Shown here: piece after piece, positions 39,099 through 48,660 of the stretch
How positions within the stretch are numbered: position 1 is the stretch's first letter
Layout of the letters: each line of letters starts with the position of its first letter
Source of the DNA: Rhizobium bangladeshense
Lineage (GTDB): Bacteria; Pseudomonadota; Alphaproteobacteria; Rhizobiales; Rhizobiaceae
DNA length: 64,000 nt
Direction of reading: 5' to 3'
NCBI RefSeq assembly: GCF_017357245.1
Contig: NZ_CP071614.1
Location: forward strand, 62,001-126,000
Translations under genes and position numbers: made by a program
The notes under the pieces: generated by a model
What the model was told of the DNA's origin: nothing
Seen by the model: the letters and a program-made list of their open reading frames with translations, nothing else
The model's database searches: none

Positions 39099-39941
39099 AT
39101 GAAATTCAGCGCAATCCTGTTTTGCGGCGTGGCGGCTTTTTCCGCTTTCGCAGCGCCGGCCTTTTCCAAGGACTGGACGAAGGCCACCATCACGCTTGAA
39201 GGCGCCTATGCGCCCTGGAATCTTACCAATGCCGACGGCACGCTCGGCGGCTTCGAGCCGGAGCTTGCCAAGGTGCTCTGCGAGCGCGCCAAGATCGAAT
39301 GCACGCTCGTCGCCTCCGACTGGGACGGCATGATCCCGGCGCTCAACGCCGGCAAGTTCGACGTCATCATGGATGCGCTGTCCATTACCGAAGAGCGCCG
39401 GCAGGTGATCGACTTCACCATTCCCTATGCCGCCACGCCGGCCGCCTTCGCCACGGCCAAGGACAGCCCGCTCGCCAACGCCGCCGGCACCGGCGCCACC
39501 ATCAAGATGACGCCCGGCCAGACCGGCGTGAAGGAGATCGAGGCGCTGAAGGAATTGTTCAAGGGCAAGACGATCGGCATTCAGGCGGCGACTGTTTACG
39601 CCAAGTTCGTCTATGACAATTTCGGCGACATCGCCGAGATCCGCGAATACAAGACCGGCGCCGATCGCGACCTCGACCTGCAGAATGGCCGCATCGATCT
39701 CGGCTTCGACGATGCCGTCTATTTCGCCAACGCCTTCCAAGCCGCTAACGGCGCGCTCGCCTTCACCGGCCCCGAGATCGCGGGCTCGATCTGGGGCGAG
39801 GGCGAAGGTCTCGGCATCCGCAAGGCCGATACGGAACTGCGCGACAAGTTCAACGCGGCGATCAAGTCGGCTCTTGCCGACGGCACGGTCAAGACCCTTT
39901 CGATGAAATGGTTCAAGATGGACGTCAGCCCGCAGCAATAA
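39099..39941 (+). CDS. Polar amino-acid ABC transporter substrate-binding protein
   Basis: 280 aa with a Sec signal peptide (MKFSAILFCGVAAFSAFAAP) and the family 3 receptor fold: YAPWNLTNADGTLGGFEPEL, DWDGMIPALNAGKFDVIMDA, ITEERRQVIDFTIPY. This is the lysine/arginine/ornithine/histidine receptor type. First gene of a five-gene operon; AGAGGAG before ATG 39099. The ligand is presumed to be the substrate of the lyase encoded at the end of the operon. Confidence 0.92.
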   Translation: MKFSAILFCGVAAFSAFAAPAFSKDWTKATITLEGAYAPWNLTNADGTLGGFEPELAKVLCERAKIECTLVASDWDGMIPALNAGKFDVIMDALSITEERRQVIDFTIPYAATPAAFATAKDSPLANAAGTGATIKMTPGQTGVKEIEALKELFKGKTIGIQAATVYAKFVYDNFGDIAEIREYKTGADRDLDLQNGRIDLGFDDAVYFANAFQAANGALAFTGPEIAGSIWGEGEGLGIRKADTELRDKFNAAIKSALADGTVKTLSMKWFKMDVSPQQ

Positions 39942-40046
39942 GCCTCCGGCCATTTGGCCGCGGGCACCGGTCTCCGGCTTTATCGCCGGGGACCGCGTGT
40001 TATGCTCAAATCCATAAGACACCGCCACGGACGGGGAACGGACGAT

Positions 40047-40772
40047 ATGGCAAGCTTGGAACTGCTCGGCTTCGGCTCGACGGGATGGGGCGCGCTGCTT
40101 ATTGTCGCCGCCCTGATGACGCTCGCCGTCACCGGGACGGCGCTTGCAATCGGCGCCGTGCTGGGCGCGATCGTCGCGGCAGCGAAACTCTCCGGCAATC
40201 CTTTCCTCGTCGCGCTCGGCAACGTCTACACCACCGTGTTTCGCGGCGTGCCGGAACTGCTGATTATCTACCTCATCTATTTCGGCGGCTCCTCGGCCGT
40301 CACCTCGATCGGCAAGGCGATGGGCTACGAAGGCTTCCTCGGCCTGCCCTCCTTTGCCGCCGGCGCGCTTGCCGTCGGCATCATTTCCGGTTCCTATCAG
40401 GCGGAAGTGTTCCGCGGCGCCTTCCTCGCCATTTCCAAGGGCGAACTCGAAGCCGCCTCGGCGATCGGCATGCATCGCGGCATGCGCTTTCGCCGCATCA
40501 TCATGCCGCAGGTGCTTCGCTTCGCCATACCCGGCCTCGGCAATGTCTGGCAGCTCAGCCTCAAGGACTCTGCCCTGGTCTCGGTCACCGGCCTTGCCGA
40601 ACTGATGCGCACCAGCCAGGTGGCGGCGGGCTCGACACGGCAATATTTCCTGTTCTTCATCGCTGGCGGCGCGCTCTACCTTATCCTGACCAGCCTTTCG
40701 GACCGCGTCTTTAACGGCGCCGAGCGCCGCGCCAACCGCAGCATGCCGGCGTCGGCCATGGGCCAGGCGTAA
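40047..40772 (+). CDS. Polar amino-acid ABC transporter permease 1 (HisQ/ArtQ-like)
   Basis: 241 aa from ATG 40047 (MASLELLGFGSTGWG), with GGGGAACGG upstream. Membrane helices throughout, FRGVPELLIIYLIYFG near residue 65 and the ATPase-contacting loop EVFRGAFLAISKGELEAASA IGM. It follows the binding protein after a 105-bp gap and pairs with the next gene to form the channel. Confidence 0.92.
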   Translation: MASLELLGFGSTGWGALLIVAALMTLAVTGTALAIGAVLGAIVAAAKLSGNPFLVALGNVYTTVFRGVPELLIIYLIYFGGSSAVTSIGKAMGYEGFLGLPSFAAGALAVGIISGSYQAEVFRGAFLAISKGELEAASAIGMHRGMRFRRIIMPQVLRFAIPGLGNVWQLSLKDSALVSVTGLAELMRTSQVAAGSTRQYFLFFIAGGALYLILTSLSDRVFNGAERRANRSMPASAMGQA

Positions 40773-40782
40773 GGAGGCGACG

Positions 40783-41502
40783 ATGGATTTCACCTTTCTC
40801 GCCTCGACCATGGTCACGCTGCTCAAAGCAGTGCCGACGACGCTGATCCTGTTTTCGCTGTCGATCTTCTTCGGTGGTCTGCTGGCGCTCGTCATCGTCT
40901 GGATGCGGGTCAGCGGCAACCCGGTGCTGTCGGGCTTTGCCAAGGGCTATATCTTCGTCTTCCGCGGCTCGCCGCTCTTGATCCAGATGTTCCTGGTCTT
41001 CTACGGCCTCGGCCAGTTCGGTGTCATCCGCTATTCGTTCCTCTGGCCGTTCCTGCGCGAGCCGATGGTCTGCGCCATCCTGTCCTTGGCGCTCTGCACG
41101 GCCGGCTACACGGCGGAGATTTTCCGAGGCGGCATCCGCGCCGTCTCGCCGAAGGAGATCGAGGCGGCGCGCTCGATCGGCATGTCAGGCTTCCTGCTGG
41201 TGCGCCGCATCCTGGCGCCGATCGCCTTCCGCCACGCGCTGCCGGCCTATTCCACCGAGATCGTGCTGATGATGAAGTCGACGGCGCTTGCAAGCCTCGT
41301 CACCGTCTGGGAGGTCACCGGTGTGGCCCAGCGGCTGATCTCGCAGACCTACCGCACGATGGAAGTCTTCCTCTGCGCGGCGATCATCTATCTCGTTTTG
41401 AACTTCATCATCCTGCAGGGCATGGCCCTGCTCGAATATTCGCTCTCCCGACACCGCCGTGCGATTCCGCAGGCGCTGAAGGCGTGGGCGTTTTTGACCT
41501 GA
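40783..41502 (+). CDS. Polar amino-acid ABC transporter permease 2 (HisM/ArtM-like)
   Basis: 239 aa. [20 protein letters not shown] near residue 53 and the coupling loop [27 protein letters not shown]. Forms a heterodimer with the preceding permease, 10 bp upstream. Five or so membrane segments. Confidence 0.92.
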   Translation: MDFTFLASTMVTLLKAVPTTLILFSLSIFFGGLLALVIVWMRVSGNPVLSGFAKGYIFVFRGSPLLIQMFLVFYGLGQFGVIRYSFLWPFLREPMVCAILSLALCTAGYTAEIFRGGIRAVSPKEIEAARSIGMSGFLLVRRILAPIAFRHALPAYSTEIVLMMKSTALASLVTVWEVTGVAQRLISQTYRTMEVFLCAAIIYLVLNFIILQGMALLEYSLSRHRRAIPQALKAWAFLT

Positions 41503-41513
41503 TTGGAGCAACC

Positions 41514-42290
41514 ATGCCAGGCGTCACCCGACTTTCGGTTCGCAATATCCGCAAGAGCTTCGGCACGCACGAGGTCTTGCGCGGCATTTCCCTCGACGCC
41601 GAGGATGGCGATGTAATCTCACTGCTCGGCGCCTCGGGCTCCGGCAAATCGACCTTCCTGCGCTGCATCAACCTGCTTGAAGTCGCGAGCGACGGCGAGA
41701 TCTGGGTCGACGGCGAGCATATTCAGATGGTTCACAAGAACGGGCGCAGCAAGCCTGCCAGCCAGAAGCAGGTGGACCATATCCGCTCCGAGCTCGGCAT
41801 GGTCTTCCAGTCCTTCAATCTCTGGTCCCACATGACCATCCTGCAGAACGTCATCGAAGGGCCCATCCACGTGTTGAAGCGGCCGCGCGCCGAATGCATC
41901 GCCGAGGCCGAGGCACTGCTCGAAAAGGTCGGCATCGCAGACAAGCGCCATGCCTATCCCGCCCATCTCTCCGGCGGCCAGCAGCAGCGCGCCGCAATAG
42001 CCCGCGCATTGGCGATGAAGCCGAAGGTCATGCTGTTCGACGAGCCGACATCGGCGCTCGATCCGGAACTGGTCGGCGAGGTGCTGCGTGTCATGCGCGC
42101 GCTGGCTGAGGAAGGCATGACCATGCTCGTCGTCACCCATGAGATGAGTTTTGCCCGCAACGTCTCCAACCGCGTGGTTTTCATGCGCGAAGGGCTGATC
42201 GAGAGCAGCGGAACGCCGGACGAGATGTTTGCCGGCGGCGCGACACCCGCCTTCCGCCAGTTCATCGGCCATTTCGGAACGGGTCAATGA
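41514..42290 (+). CDS. Polar amino-acid ABC transporter ATP-binding protein
   Basis: 258 aa from ATG 41514, with GGAG upstream. Walker [16 protein letters not shown], family-specific [18 protein letters not shown], signature [15 protein letters not shown], Walker [21 protein letters not shown] and switch [12 protein letters not shown]. HisP/GlnQ type. The stop overlaps the lyase ATG (ATGA), so import and catabolism are translationally linked. Confidence 0.95.
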   Translation: MPGVTRLSVRNIRKSFGTHEVLRGISLDAEDGDVISLLGASGSGKSTFLRCINLLEVASDGEIWVDGEHIQMVHKNGRSKPASQKQVDHIRSELGMVFQSFNLWSHMTILQNVIEGPIHVLKRPRAECIAEAEALLEKVGIADKRHAYPAHLSGGQQQRAAIARALAMKPKVMLFDEPTSALDPELVGEVLRVMRALAEEGMTMLVVTHEMSFARNVSNRVVFMREGLIESSGTPDEMFAGGATPAFRQFIGHFGTGQ

Positions 42291-43777
42291 CCATCACTCT
42301 CGATAGGCTGCTGAGCTGGCGCGATGTCGCCCGCGTCGGCGCAGGGGAAAGTCTTGTCTTGTCGCCGGCTGCCTGGGCGCGGGTCGACGAGGCAAGCCGC
42401 ATCGTCGCGCGCATCGTCGAAACCGGCGTGCGCGCCTATGGCGTCAACACCGGAGTCGGGGCGCTGGCCGATACGGTGGTCGACCGTGCCTCGCAGAGCC
42501 TGTTGTCGCGCAGCATCGTGCTCAGCCATGCCTGCGGCGTGGGGCCGCTGCTCGCGCCCCGCGAAGTGCGGGCCATCATCGCCGCCCAGATTGCCAATTT
42601 CGCCCACGGCCATTCCGGCGTGCGGCGCGAGATCGTCGAGCATCTCGTAGCCCTGCTGGCGCATGATTGCATTCCCGACGTGCCGTCGAAAGGCTCGGCG
42701 GGTTACCTCACCCATAATGCCCATACGGCGCTCGTGCTAATCGGCGAAGGCAGCGCCACGCTCGGCGGCGAACGCCTGAGCGGCCGCGACGCGCTGGAAG
42801 CGATCGGCCTCGAACCGCGGGTGCTCGGCGCCAAGGAGGGCTTGAGCCTCGTCAACGGCACGGCTTGCGCCACCGGCTTGAGTGCCACGGCACTTTTGCG
42901 CGCCGAACGGCTGCTCGACTGGGCCGATGCCATCGCGGCGCTTACGCTGGAAGCGGCAGGCTGCCAGATCGCCGCCTTCGACGAGGCAGTGCTGAAGCTG
43001 CGCCCGTCCGCCGGCATCGAAAAGGTCGGGGCGACGTTGCGCGCCCGCCTTTCCGGCAGCGGCCTTGTCGCCGCCGCCTTCGGCCGGCGCACCCAGGATG
43101 CGCTGAGCCTTCGTTCGGTGCCGCATGCCCATGGCGCCGCCCGCGACGTCTTCGACAATTCCGCTCGCGCCGTCGACCAGGAACTGGCTTCAGTGACGGA
43201 CAATCCGGCCGTCTGGGGCACGCCGGAGCAGCCGATCGTCTCCTCCGAGGCGCATGCGGTTGCCCCGGCCCTTGGGCAGGCAGCCGATAGCCTTGCGATT
43301 GCGCTGGGCCAGATCGGCGCGATCAGCGAACGGCGCATGGACCGGCTGGTCAATCCGCTGGTGAGCGGTCTGCCGCCGTTTCTCGCGAGCGATGCCGGCA
43401 GCCATTCCGGCTTCATGATCGCGCAATATACCGCAGCCGCGCTCAGCAACGAGAACCGCCGCCTTGCCGCACCCGCGGCGATGGATGGCGGCCTGACCTC
43501 CGGCCTGCAGGAGGATTTCCTCGCCCACCCGACCGCTGCCGCCGGCAAGCTGCTCGCCGTCATCGACAATGCCGAATATATCCTGGCGATCGAGCTGATG
43601 GCCGCCGCCCAGGCGCATGATTTCCTGGCTGCGACGGCGCCGCGGGCGCACGGCACGGACCTTGTCTACGCGGTCGTGCGGCAGCAGGTCTCCCATTATC
43701 GAGACGATCGGCCGCTCAATGGCGATATCGAGGCCGTGCGAAGCCTGATCCGCGAGACTGCGCCGCCAATGGGCTGA
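42287..43777 (+). CDS. Histidine-ammonia-lyase paralogue without the MIO triad
   Basis: 496 aa, aromatic amino-acid lyase fold along its whole length: [13 protein letters not shown] (Y51), [13 protein letters not shown] (N190), SVTDNPAVW, and QED at 408-410. Key oddity: where HutH reads [14 protein letters not shown], this protein reads [14 protein letters not shown] (residues 140-142 are Y-L-T), so the MIO electrophile cannot form in the usual way. The HutH Y280 position is also changed (QDALSLRS, L273, with R276 kept), and NFHAEP becomes EAHAVA. Neighbouring residues are conserved and the frame is intact, so this looks like a changed function, not decay. Ergothionases are known MIO-independent members that eliminate trimethylamine; that substrate class is a hypothesis here. 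Confidence 0.85.
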   Translation: MTITLDRLLSWRDVARVGAGESLVLSPAAWARVDEASRIVARIVETGVRAYGVNTGVGALADTVVDRASQSLLSRSIVLSHACGVGPLLAPREVRAIIAAQIANFAHGHSGVRREIVEHLVALLAHDCIPDVPSKGSAGYLTHNAHTALVLIGEGSATLGGERLSGRDALEAIGLEPRVLGAKEGLSLVNGTACATGLSATALLRAERLLDWADAIAALTLEAAGCQIAAFDEAVLKLRPSAGIEKVGATLRARLSGSGLVAAAFGRRTQDALSLRSVPHAHGAARDVFDNSARAVDQELASVTDNPAVWGTPEQPIVSSEAHAVAPALGQAADSLAIALGQIGAISERRMDRLVNPLVSGLPPFLASDAGSHSGFMIAQYTAAALSNENRRLAAPAAMDGGLTSGLQEDFLAHPTAAAGKLLAVIDNAEYILAIELMAAAQAHDFLAATAPRAHGTDLVYAVVRQQVSHYRDDRPLNGDIEAVRSLIRETAPPMG

Positions 43778-43788
43778 ACCGGCAACGG

Positions 43789-44331
43789 TCAGAAAGGCTT
43801 GCTGGTCGCGGAATCCTGCTTGGGTTTTCCCCCGGCTTCGAGACGCTCGAGGCATTCATCATAGGTCGGATAGAGCTGGTCGACCCGCGAGAGCGGCAGC
43901 GTCCAGTCGCCTTCGTCGCCGGCAAAGGTCAGTTGCACGTCGGGAGTTCCAGAGAAGGAATTCTTGATGATCTTCTTCAGCCCGGCGCTTCCCTTGCTGC
44001 CCGGAGGCCAGAGGCGAAGCGTGTTCTTGTCGAAGAATTCAGCCGCAACCACTTTCGTCTGCGTACGATCGGTCAGCGTCACCTCGGTCTTGGTGTCGGC
44101 CGGAATGTCCCATGTCTTCTTCGCCACCAGCCAGAAGGTCTCCGTGGCACTCTGGCGGAACTCCATTGTCTTGCCGATTTCGCTGTCCCACAGCAGCCGG
44201 CAATAGGAAGGCTGTTCGCTGACAAAACCGACCGACCACTGTCTCGCACCGCCCATCCATTCGGTCTCGCCGAAGGCGGAGACCGGCTGCAGAGCGGCCG
44301 CCATTACAACCACAGCGGTCAGAATTTTCAT
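43789..44331 (-). CDS. Secreted protein of unknown function
   Basis: 180 aa from ATG 44331, preceded by GGAGG. Signal peptide MKILTAVVVMAAALQPVSAF followed by a mature domain beginning GETEWMGGARQWSVGFVSEQ. Contains KKIIKNSFSGTPDVQLTFAG and two mature-part cysteines (SYCRLLWD, DECLERLE) that could form a disulfide in the periplasm. No family recognised. Convergent with the lyase, 11 bp apart. Confidence 0.75.
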   Translation of the reverse strand: MKILTAVVVMAAALQPVSAFGETEWMGGARQWSVGFVSEQPSYCRLLWDSEIGKTMEFRQSATETFWLVAKKTWDIPADTKTEVTLTDRTQTKVVAAEFFDKNTLRLWPPGSKGSAGLKKIIKNSFSGTPDVQLTFAGDEGDWTLPLSRVDQLYPTYDECLERLEAGGKPKQDSATSKPF

Positions 44332-44520
44332 CGCTGAAACCTCCAGGACAATTGGCTTAAGCCATAGCAAAAGAAAGTTGAGCTTTTGCTACCGGTCATC
44401 TGAAATCGGGCGGGGATCAGGCCCTCGAACAACTCCGAACGCTGCAAGGCCTTGAAATTGCGGCTCACCTTGCCGATCTGGCGGGGATGGACATGATATG
44501 AAGGGAGCTCGAAAGCCGGC

Positions 44521-45258
44521 ATGAGTGAGGTTCAACGACGCGGTTTCCTGGCGAGGCTCAATGCCTATGAGCCACTGACGCTGATCATGCTGGCATCCGT
44601 CGCAGGCGGGCTATTCGTGCTGCAGCGGCTGACGAGCGAAGTTCTCGAGGGGGAAACCTTCCGTTTCGACGAGGCGGTTTTGCTGGCGCTGCGACGGGCG
44701 GACGATCTTGCCGTGCCGATCGGTCCGGCGTGGCTGACCCATGCCGTCGACGATATCACCAGCCTCGGCGGCATCACGGTCCTGGCGCTGCTGACGGTTC
44801 TCATCACCGTCTATCTCTTGCTTGACCGACGCTGGCCGATTGCGATCTTTGTCTTTTCCTCGGTGCTGACGGGCTGGCTCGCGAGCACGCTGCTCAAGAT
44901 CCTTATCGCGCGGCCGCGTCCCGATGTCGTGCCGCATCTGATCGAGGTCAGCGATCTCAGTTTTCCCTCAGGGCACGCCATGGCCTCGGCGGTGACCTAT
45001 CTGACGCTCGGCGCGCTCGTCGCGCGCACCCAGCGTTACCGGTCGACGCGGATCTTCGTCATGGGCGCCGGGGTCTTCCTGGCCGTCATCATCGGTCTCA
45101 GCCGGATCTATCTCGGCGTTCATTACCCCACGGACGTCTTCGCCGGATGGTGCGCCGGTGCGCTCTGGGCGCTCGGCTGCTGGCTGATCTCGAAACGATT
45201 CATTCCCAGCCGTGCGCCTGACGATGGCGTCGAAACTGCAAATGGCGACGACCAATAG
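44521..45258 (+). CDS. PAP2-family membrane phosphatase
   Basis: 245 aa. The three acid-phosphatase motifs are present: KILIARPRPD (about residue 122), SFPSGHAMASAVTY (about 149) and SRIYLGVHYPTDVFAG (about 197, with the catalytic His). Six or so membrane helices. Such enzymes dephosphorylate undecaprenyl or lipid phosphates; which one is unknown. Single gene. Confidence 0.93.
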   Translation: MSEVQRRGFLARLNAYEPLTLIMLASVAGGLFVLQRLTSEVLEGETFRFDEAVLLALRRADDLAVPIGPAWLTHAVDDITSLGGITVLALLTVLITVYLLLDRRWPIAIFVFSSVLTGWLASTLLKILIARPRPDVVPHLIEVSDLSFPSGHAMASAVTYLTLGALVARTQRYRSTRIFVMGAGVFLAVIIGLSRIYLGVHYPTDVFAGWCAGALWALGCWLISKRFIPSRAPDDGVETANGDDQ

Positions 45259-45318
45259 GAAGTGGCGCCGCATGTTTGCGGCGCCATGGCAGTCGAACGT
45301 GAAAGTTCGCGACGCGCT

Positions 45319-47880
45319 TTAGGTGCGCGGCTTCAGATTTTCCGGGTCATAGATCGGCTTATAGCCGACGCCGACAACCTCCACCGGATAGCTCTCGGCG
45401 AAATACTCGACATTCAGCTTGCGGCCGACCTGGCAATGCGACCAGGGCAGGTAGGCCAAAGCAATGTTCTTGCCAACTGTCGGGCCGTAGGCGATCGAGG
45501 TCGTGTACGACCGGCGGCCGAGCTCGTCGACCAGAACCTCTCCGGTGGCGGGGTCGACAACCGGGAGGTTGCCGACGGGATAACGCTTGACACCCGACTT
45601 GTCGGTATTCTCGGTCATCACAAGCGTGCAGAGCATGGCGGGCTGATGCTCACGCGCCTTGTATTCAAGATGTTTTGCCTTGCCGCGGAAGTCGGCTTCC
45701 TTGACCTTCGGACGGGCAAGATCGGCTTCGATCAGGTTGTACTGGGTCAGGAGGTCGGCGTTCTGCAGGCGCAGGCTCTTCTCCATGCGGCGCGAATTCG
45801 CATAGGTCTCGACGCCGAAGGCCATCACACCGGTCGCGCGCAGCGCGTCCCAGACGGCGAGGCCGTCTTCGTACTTCATATGCAGTTCCCAGCCCTGCTC
45901 GCCGACATAGGAGATGCGGAAGGCGGTGACGGGCTTGCCGGCGATTTCGATCGGCTTGATCGCCGCGAAGGCGAAGTTTTCCTGATCGAGCCCGGCCGGA
46001 TCGGCGACGGCCTTTTTGAGCGTGTCGCGTGCGTTCGGACCCCAGATGCCGATCGTGACGAATTTTTCCGAGACGTCGGTAATGGTCACGTCAAGGCCAC
46101 GGTCTTGGGCGACGCGCTTCATATAGTGCAGGTCGCGCGGGCCGGCATCGGCGCCGTTGACGAGACGGCACCGGTCGGCCATGCGGAAGACCGTGAAGTC
46201 GGCGCGCACCATGCCTTCGTCGTCGAGGAAGTGGGTGTAGATGCCCTTGCCGATATTTGCATCGCCGCCGATCTTGGCGGCGCACAGCCATTCCATCAGC
46301 TCGACATGGTCGGGCCCCTCGATATCGACCATATGGAAATGGCTGAGATTGACGATGCCGCAATCCTCGCTCATTGCCAGATGTTCGGCATTCGAGACGC
46401 GCCAGAAATGGCGGCTGTCCCATTCGTTCTCGCGAACCGGGACGCGGTCGGCATATTTTTCCAGAAGGTGCTCGTTGGCGGCGTAGCCGTGCGCACGCTC
46501 CCAGCCGCCCAGTTCCATGAAGTAGCCGCCAAGCTCCTTTTCCCGCTCGTAGAAGGGCGAGCGCTTGACGTTGCGGCCGGATGCATAGGGTTCGCGGGTG
46601 TGGACCGCCGGGAAATAGATCTTCTGGGCGGCTTCGAAGCAGCGGCCTTCGATGAACTCCTCCGTCAGCTGATGCGGGTAGAAGCGGGCGTAGTCGATGC
46701 TGTTGTGATCGATTTCGGTGCGGCCGTCGGTCATCCAGTCGGCGATCAGCTTGCCGTAGCCCGGGCCATCCTTGACCCAGATGGCAACGCAATACCAGAG
46801 GCCGCGCACCTTCTGGCTCTCGCCGCAGGATGGGCCGCCTGCAGCGGAAACCTGCAGCAGGCCGTTGAAGGAGTGACCTTCGTTATAGCCGAGTTCGCCG
46901 AGGATCGGCGTCAGTTCCATGGCGCGCTCGAGCGGCTCGATGATCTGTTCCATCTCAAGGTCGCGCTGCGAGGGCGAAAGCCGCGCCTCGTGTTTTTCGA
47001 GAAGTTCGCGCGGATGGCACATGCGCGGATTGGTGGCTTCGTAATAACCCCACTCGATCTGGCCGCCCTCTGTCGTCGCCGGGTCGCCGGTATCGCGCAT
47101 ATAGGCGGAGTTGCCCTGGTCGCGCAGCAGCGGGAAGCCGATTTCCTTGCCGGTGCCTTCAAACTCGTTATAGGGACCGAAGAAGGTGAGCGGGTGGTCA
47201 ACCGGCATGACCGGCAGGTCTTCGCCGACCATTTCCGCGATCAGGCGGCCCCACAGGCCGGCGCAGACGATGACATGGTCGGCCATGATCGTGCCGCGAT
47301 GAGTGACGACGCCCTTGATGCGGCCGCCTTCGACGATCAGCGACTTCGCCGGCGTATTGCCGAAAACCTTGAGCTTGCCTGCCTTTTCGGCGCTATCGAC
47401 CAGCTTGCCGGCAACGGTCTGCGAACGCGGAATGACGAGGCCGGCGTCGGGATCGAAGAGGCCGCCCATCACCTGATCTTCCTCGATCAGCGGGAACTTC
47501 TCCTTGATCTCGGCAGGGCTGACATAATGGGCGCGTGTGCCGAAAGCGCGGGCCGAGGAAAGCTTGCGCTTGATTTCCTCCATCCAGGCGTGGTCGCCGG
47601 TGCGCGCCACTTCGAGGCCGCCGATGCGGGCGTAATGGCCCATCTTCTCGTAGAAATCGATCGAATATTGCGTGGTCCAGACCGACAGATAGTCGTGGCT
47701 AGTGGTATAACAGAAATCCGAGGCATGGGCTGTCGAGCCGATATCGGTGGGTATTCCCGACTTATCGATGCCGACGATGTCGTCCCATCCCCGCTCGACG
47801 AGATGGTGAGCGATGGAGGCGCCGACGATGCCGCCGAGCCCGATGATGACGACCTTTGCCTTTTCCGGAAATGCTGCCAC
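45319..47880 (-). CDS. Dimethylglycine/sarcosine dehydrogenase-like flavoprotein with GcvT domain
   Basis: 853 aa. Residues 1-400: FAD-binding amine oxidoreductase (VVIIGLGGIVGASIAHHL; GSTAHAS at 48-54 corresponds to the GSTWHA region that flavinylates through His in sarcosine and dimethylglycine dehydrogenases). A middle linker is followed by a C-terminal aminomethyltransferase (GcvT-like) domain, about 480-840, which passes the formaldehyde unit to tetrahydrofolate (SYVGEQGWELHMKYEDGLAV, EADLARPKVK). The exact N-methyl substrate is uncertain; dimethylglycine from betaine breakdown is the usual assignment. Monocistronic. Confidence 0.88.
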   Translation of the reverse strand: MAAFPEKAKVVIIGLGGIVGASIAHHLVERGWDDIVGIDKSGIPTDIGSTAHASDFCYTTSHDYLSVWTTQYSIDFYEKMGHYARIGGLEVARTGDHAWMEEIKRKLSSARAFGTRAHYVSPAEIKEKFPLIEEDQVMGGLFDPDAGLVIPRSQTVAGKLVDSAEKAGKLKVFGNTPAKSLIVEGGRIKGVVTHRGTIMADHVIVCAGLWGRLIAEMVGEDLPVMPVDHPLTFFGPYNEFEGTGKEIGFPLLRDQGNSAYMRDTGDPATTEGGQIEWGYYEATNPRMCHPRELLEKHEARLSPSQRDLEMEQIIEPLERAMELTPILGELGYNEGHSFNGLLQVSAAGGPSCGESQKVRGLWYCVAIWVKDGPGYGKLIADWMTDGRTEIDHNSIDYARFYPHQLTEEFIEGRCFEAAQKIYFPAVHTREPYASGRNVKRSPFYEREKELGGYFMELGGWERAHGYAANEHLLEKYADRVPVRENEWDSRHFWRVSNAEHLAMSEDCGIVNLSHFHMVDIEGPDHVELMEWLCAAKIGGDANIGKGIYTHFLDDEGMVRADFTVFRMADRCRLVNGADAGPRDLHYMKRVAQDRGLDVTITDVSEKFVTIGIWGPNARDTLKKAVADPAGLDQENFAFAAIKPIEIAGKPVTAFRISYVGEQGWELHMKYEDGLAVWDALRATGVMAFGVETYANSRRMEKSLRLQNADLLTQYNLIEADLARPKVKEADFRGKAKHLEYKAREHQPAMLCTLVMTENTDKSGVKRYPVGNLPVVDPATGEVLVDELGRRSYTTSIAYGPTVGKNIALAYLPWSHCQVGRKLNVEYFAESYPVEVVGVGYKPIYDPENLKPRT

Positions 47881-48150
47881 GTGCTGTTCCTTCTACTTCC
47901 GCACGAATTGAAATTACCTAGCCGCTTGGCTTGCGCTTCTCGCGTGAGATGCAGGAGCGATTTCAGCCTCGTGAGCGTGTCACACTTGCCGAAGCTGCAA
48001 AACCCCCAGACCTCTCCGTATCGAAGCTGCGATGAGCCATTATGCATAAGGCTCACAATCGCCATTGGTCCTACGCCGCCGAGTAACGGCGCAAACGCGC
48101 CAGTCCGGATCGAGGCTGGAGCTATTCGAGAAAGAGCTTGCACGCCCGAA

Positions 48151-48390
48151 TCACGGCGCTGAAATCGCCTCGAGCCGATCGATATCCCCGAGCACGATGT
48201 CTTCTGAAACAGGCTCGCGATTGTGCAGGCGGAACCATTCGGCCGCTTCGCGCACGCGGTCGCCGTGCGGCGGGGGATAGGCGCCGAGCCGGAGAACCCA
48301 CTCGCGCACGGTTTCGCGCTCCATCCGCCCCGCCCGATATCGCTCGCAGACGGTTTTCGCCGAGGCGACGAGATCATTGATGCTTTTCAC
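48151..48390 (-). CDS. Small hypothetical protein
   Basis: 79 aa from GTG 48390 with GAGGGG upstream. Helical and charged (ERYRAGRMERETVREWVLRL, REAAEWFRLHNREPVSEDIV). Third gene of a compact group with the XRE-type gene; 9 bp after the preceding stop. No family recognised. Confidence 0.6.
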   Translation of the reverse strand: MKSINDLVASAKTVCERYRAGRMERETVREWVLRLGAYPPPHGDRVREAAEWFRLHNREPVSEDIVLGDIDRLEAISAP

Positions 48391-48399
48391 GGCTGCCCC

Positions 48400-48660
48400 T
48401 CAATGCACGGAAGGTTCTTCATCGTCGAGAAAGGAGCGGATGCCGTCCCGCGCCACGACCGCGAGGAATTCGTCGAAAGCTTCGCGGTCGGTCGCGAAAG
48501 GCTCGTCCCACTTGATCAGGTCCTCTGCCTGGGTGACGACTTCCATCGTCCAGTCTCCATTGCTGCCGGCGGCTCGAAAGATATCGACGAGCACCGTAAC
48601 CCCGTCTTCGGTGAATTCCCCCGCCAACTCGGAGTGCTCAAGCTTCTGTTTCTTTGCCAT
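48400..48660 (-). CDS. Small acidic hypothetical protein
   Basis: 86 aa, acidic (VEVVTQAEDLIKWDEP-like core: MEVVTQAEDLIKWDEPFATD). Starts directly after the XRE gene stop (TGA then ATG), so it is coupled to it. Function unknown; the set of three resembles small regulatory or phage/plasmid-derived modules. Confidence 0.65.
   Translation of the reverse strand: MAKKQKLEHSELAGEFTEDGVTVLVDIFRAAGSNGDWTMEVVTQAEDLIKWDEPFATDREAFDEFLAVVARDGIRSFLDDEEPSVH

Noticed and set aside
42287..43777. Calling this gene an ordinary second hutH
   Set aside because: The MIO-forming triad and the Y280 equivalent are both replaced, so the standard function is not supported.
45262..48162. A 966-codon open frame on the plus strand
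   Set aside because: It lies opposite the clearly recognisable dimethylglycine-dehydrogenase-like gene, its protein text is low-complexity and rich in Arg/Ala/Val/Asp, and it has no family motif; high GC removes stops on the opposite strand.
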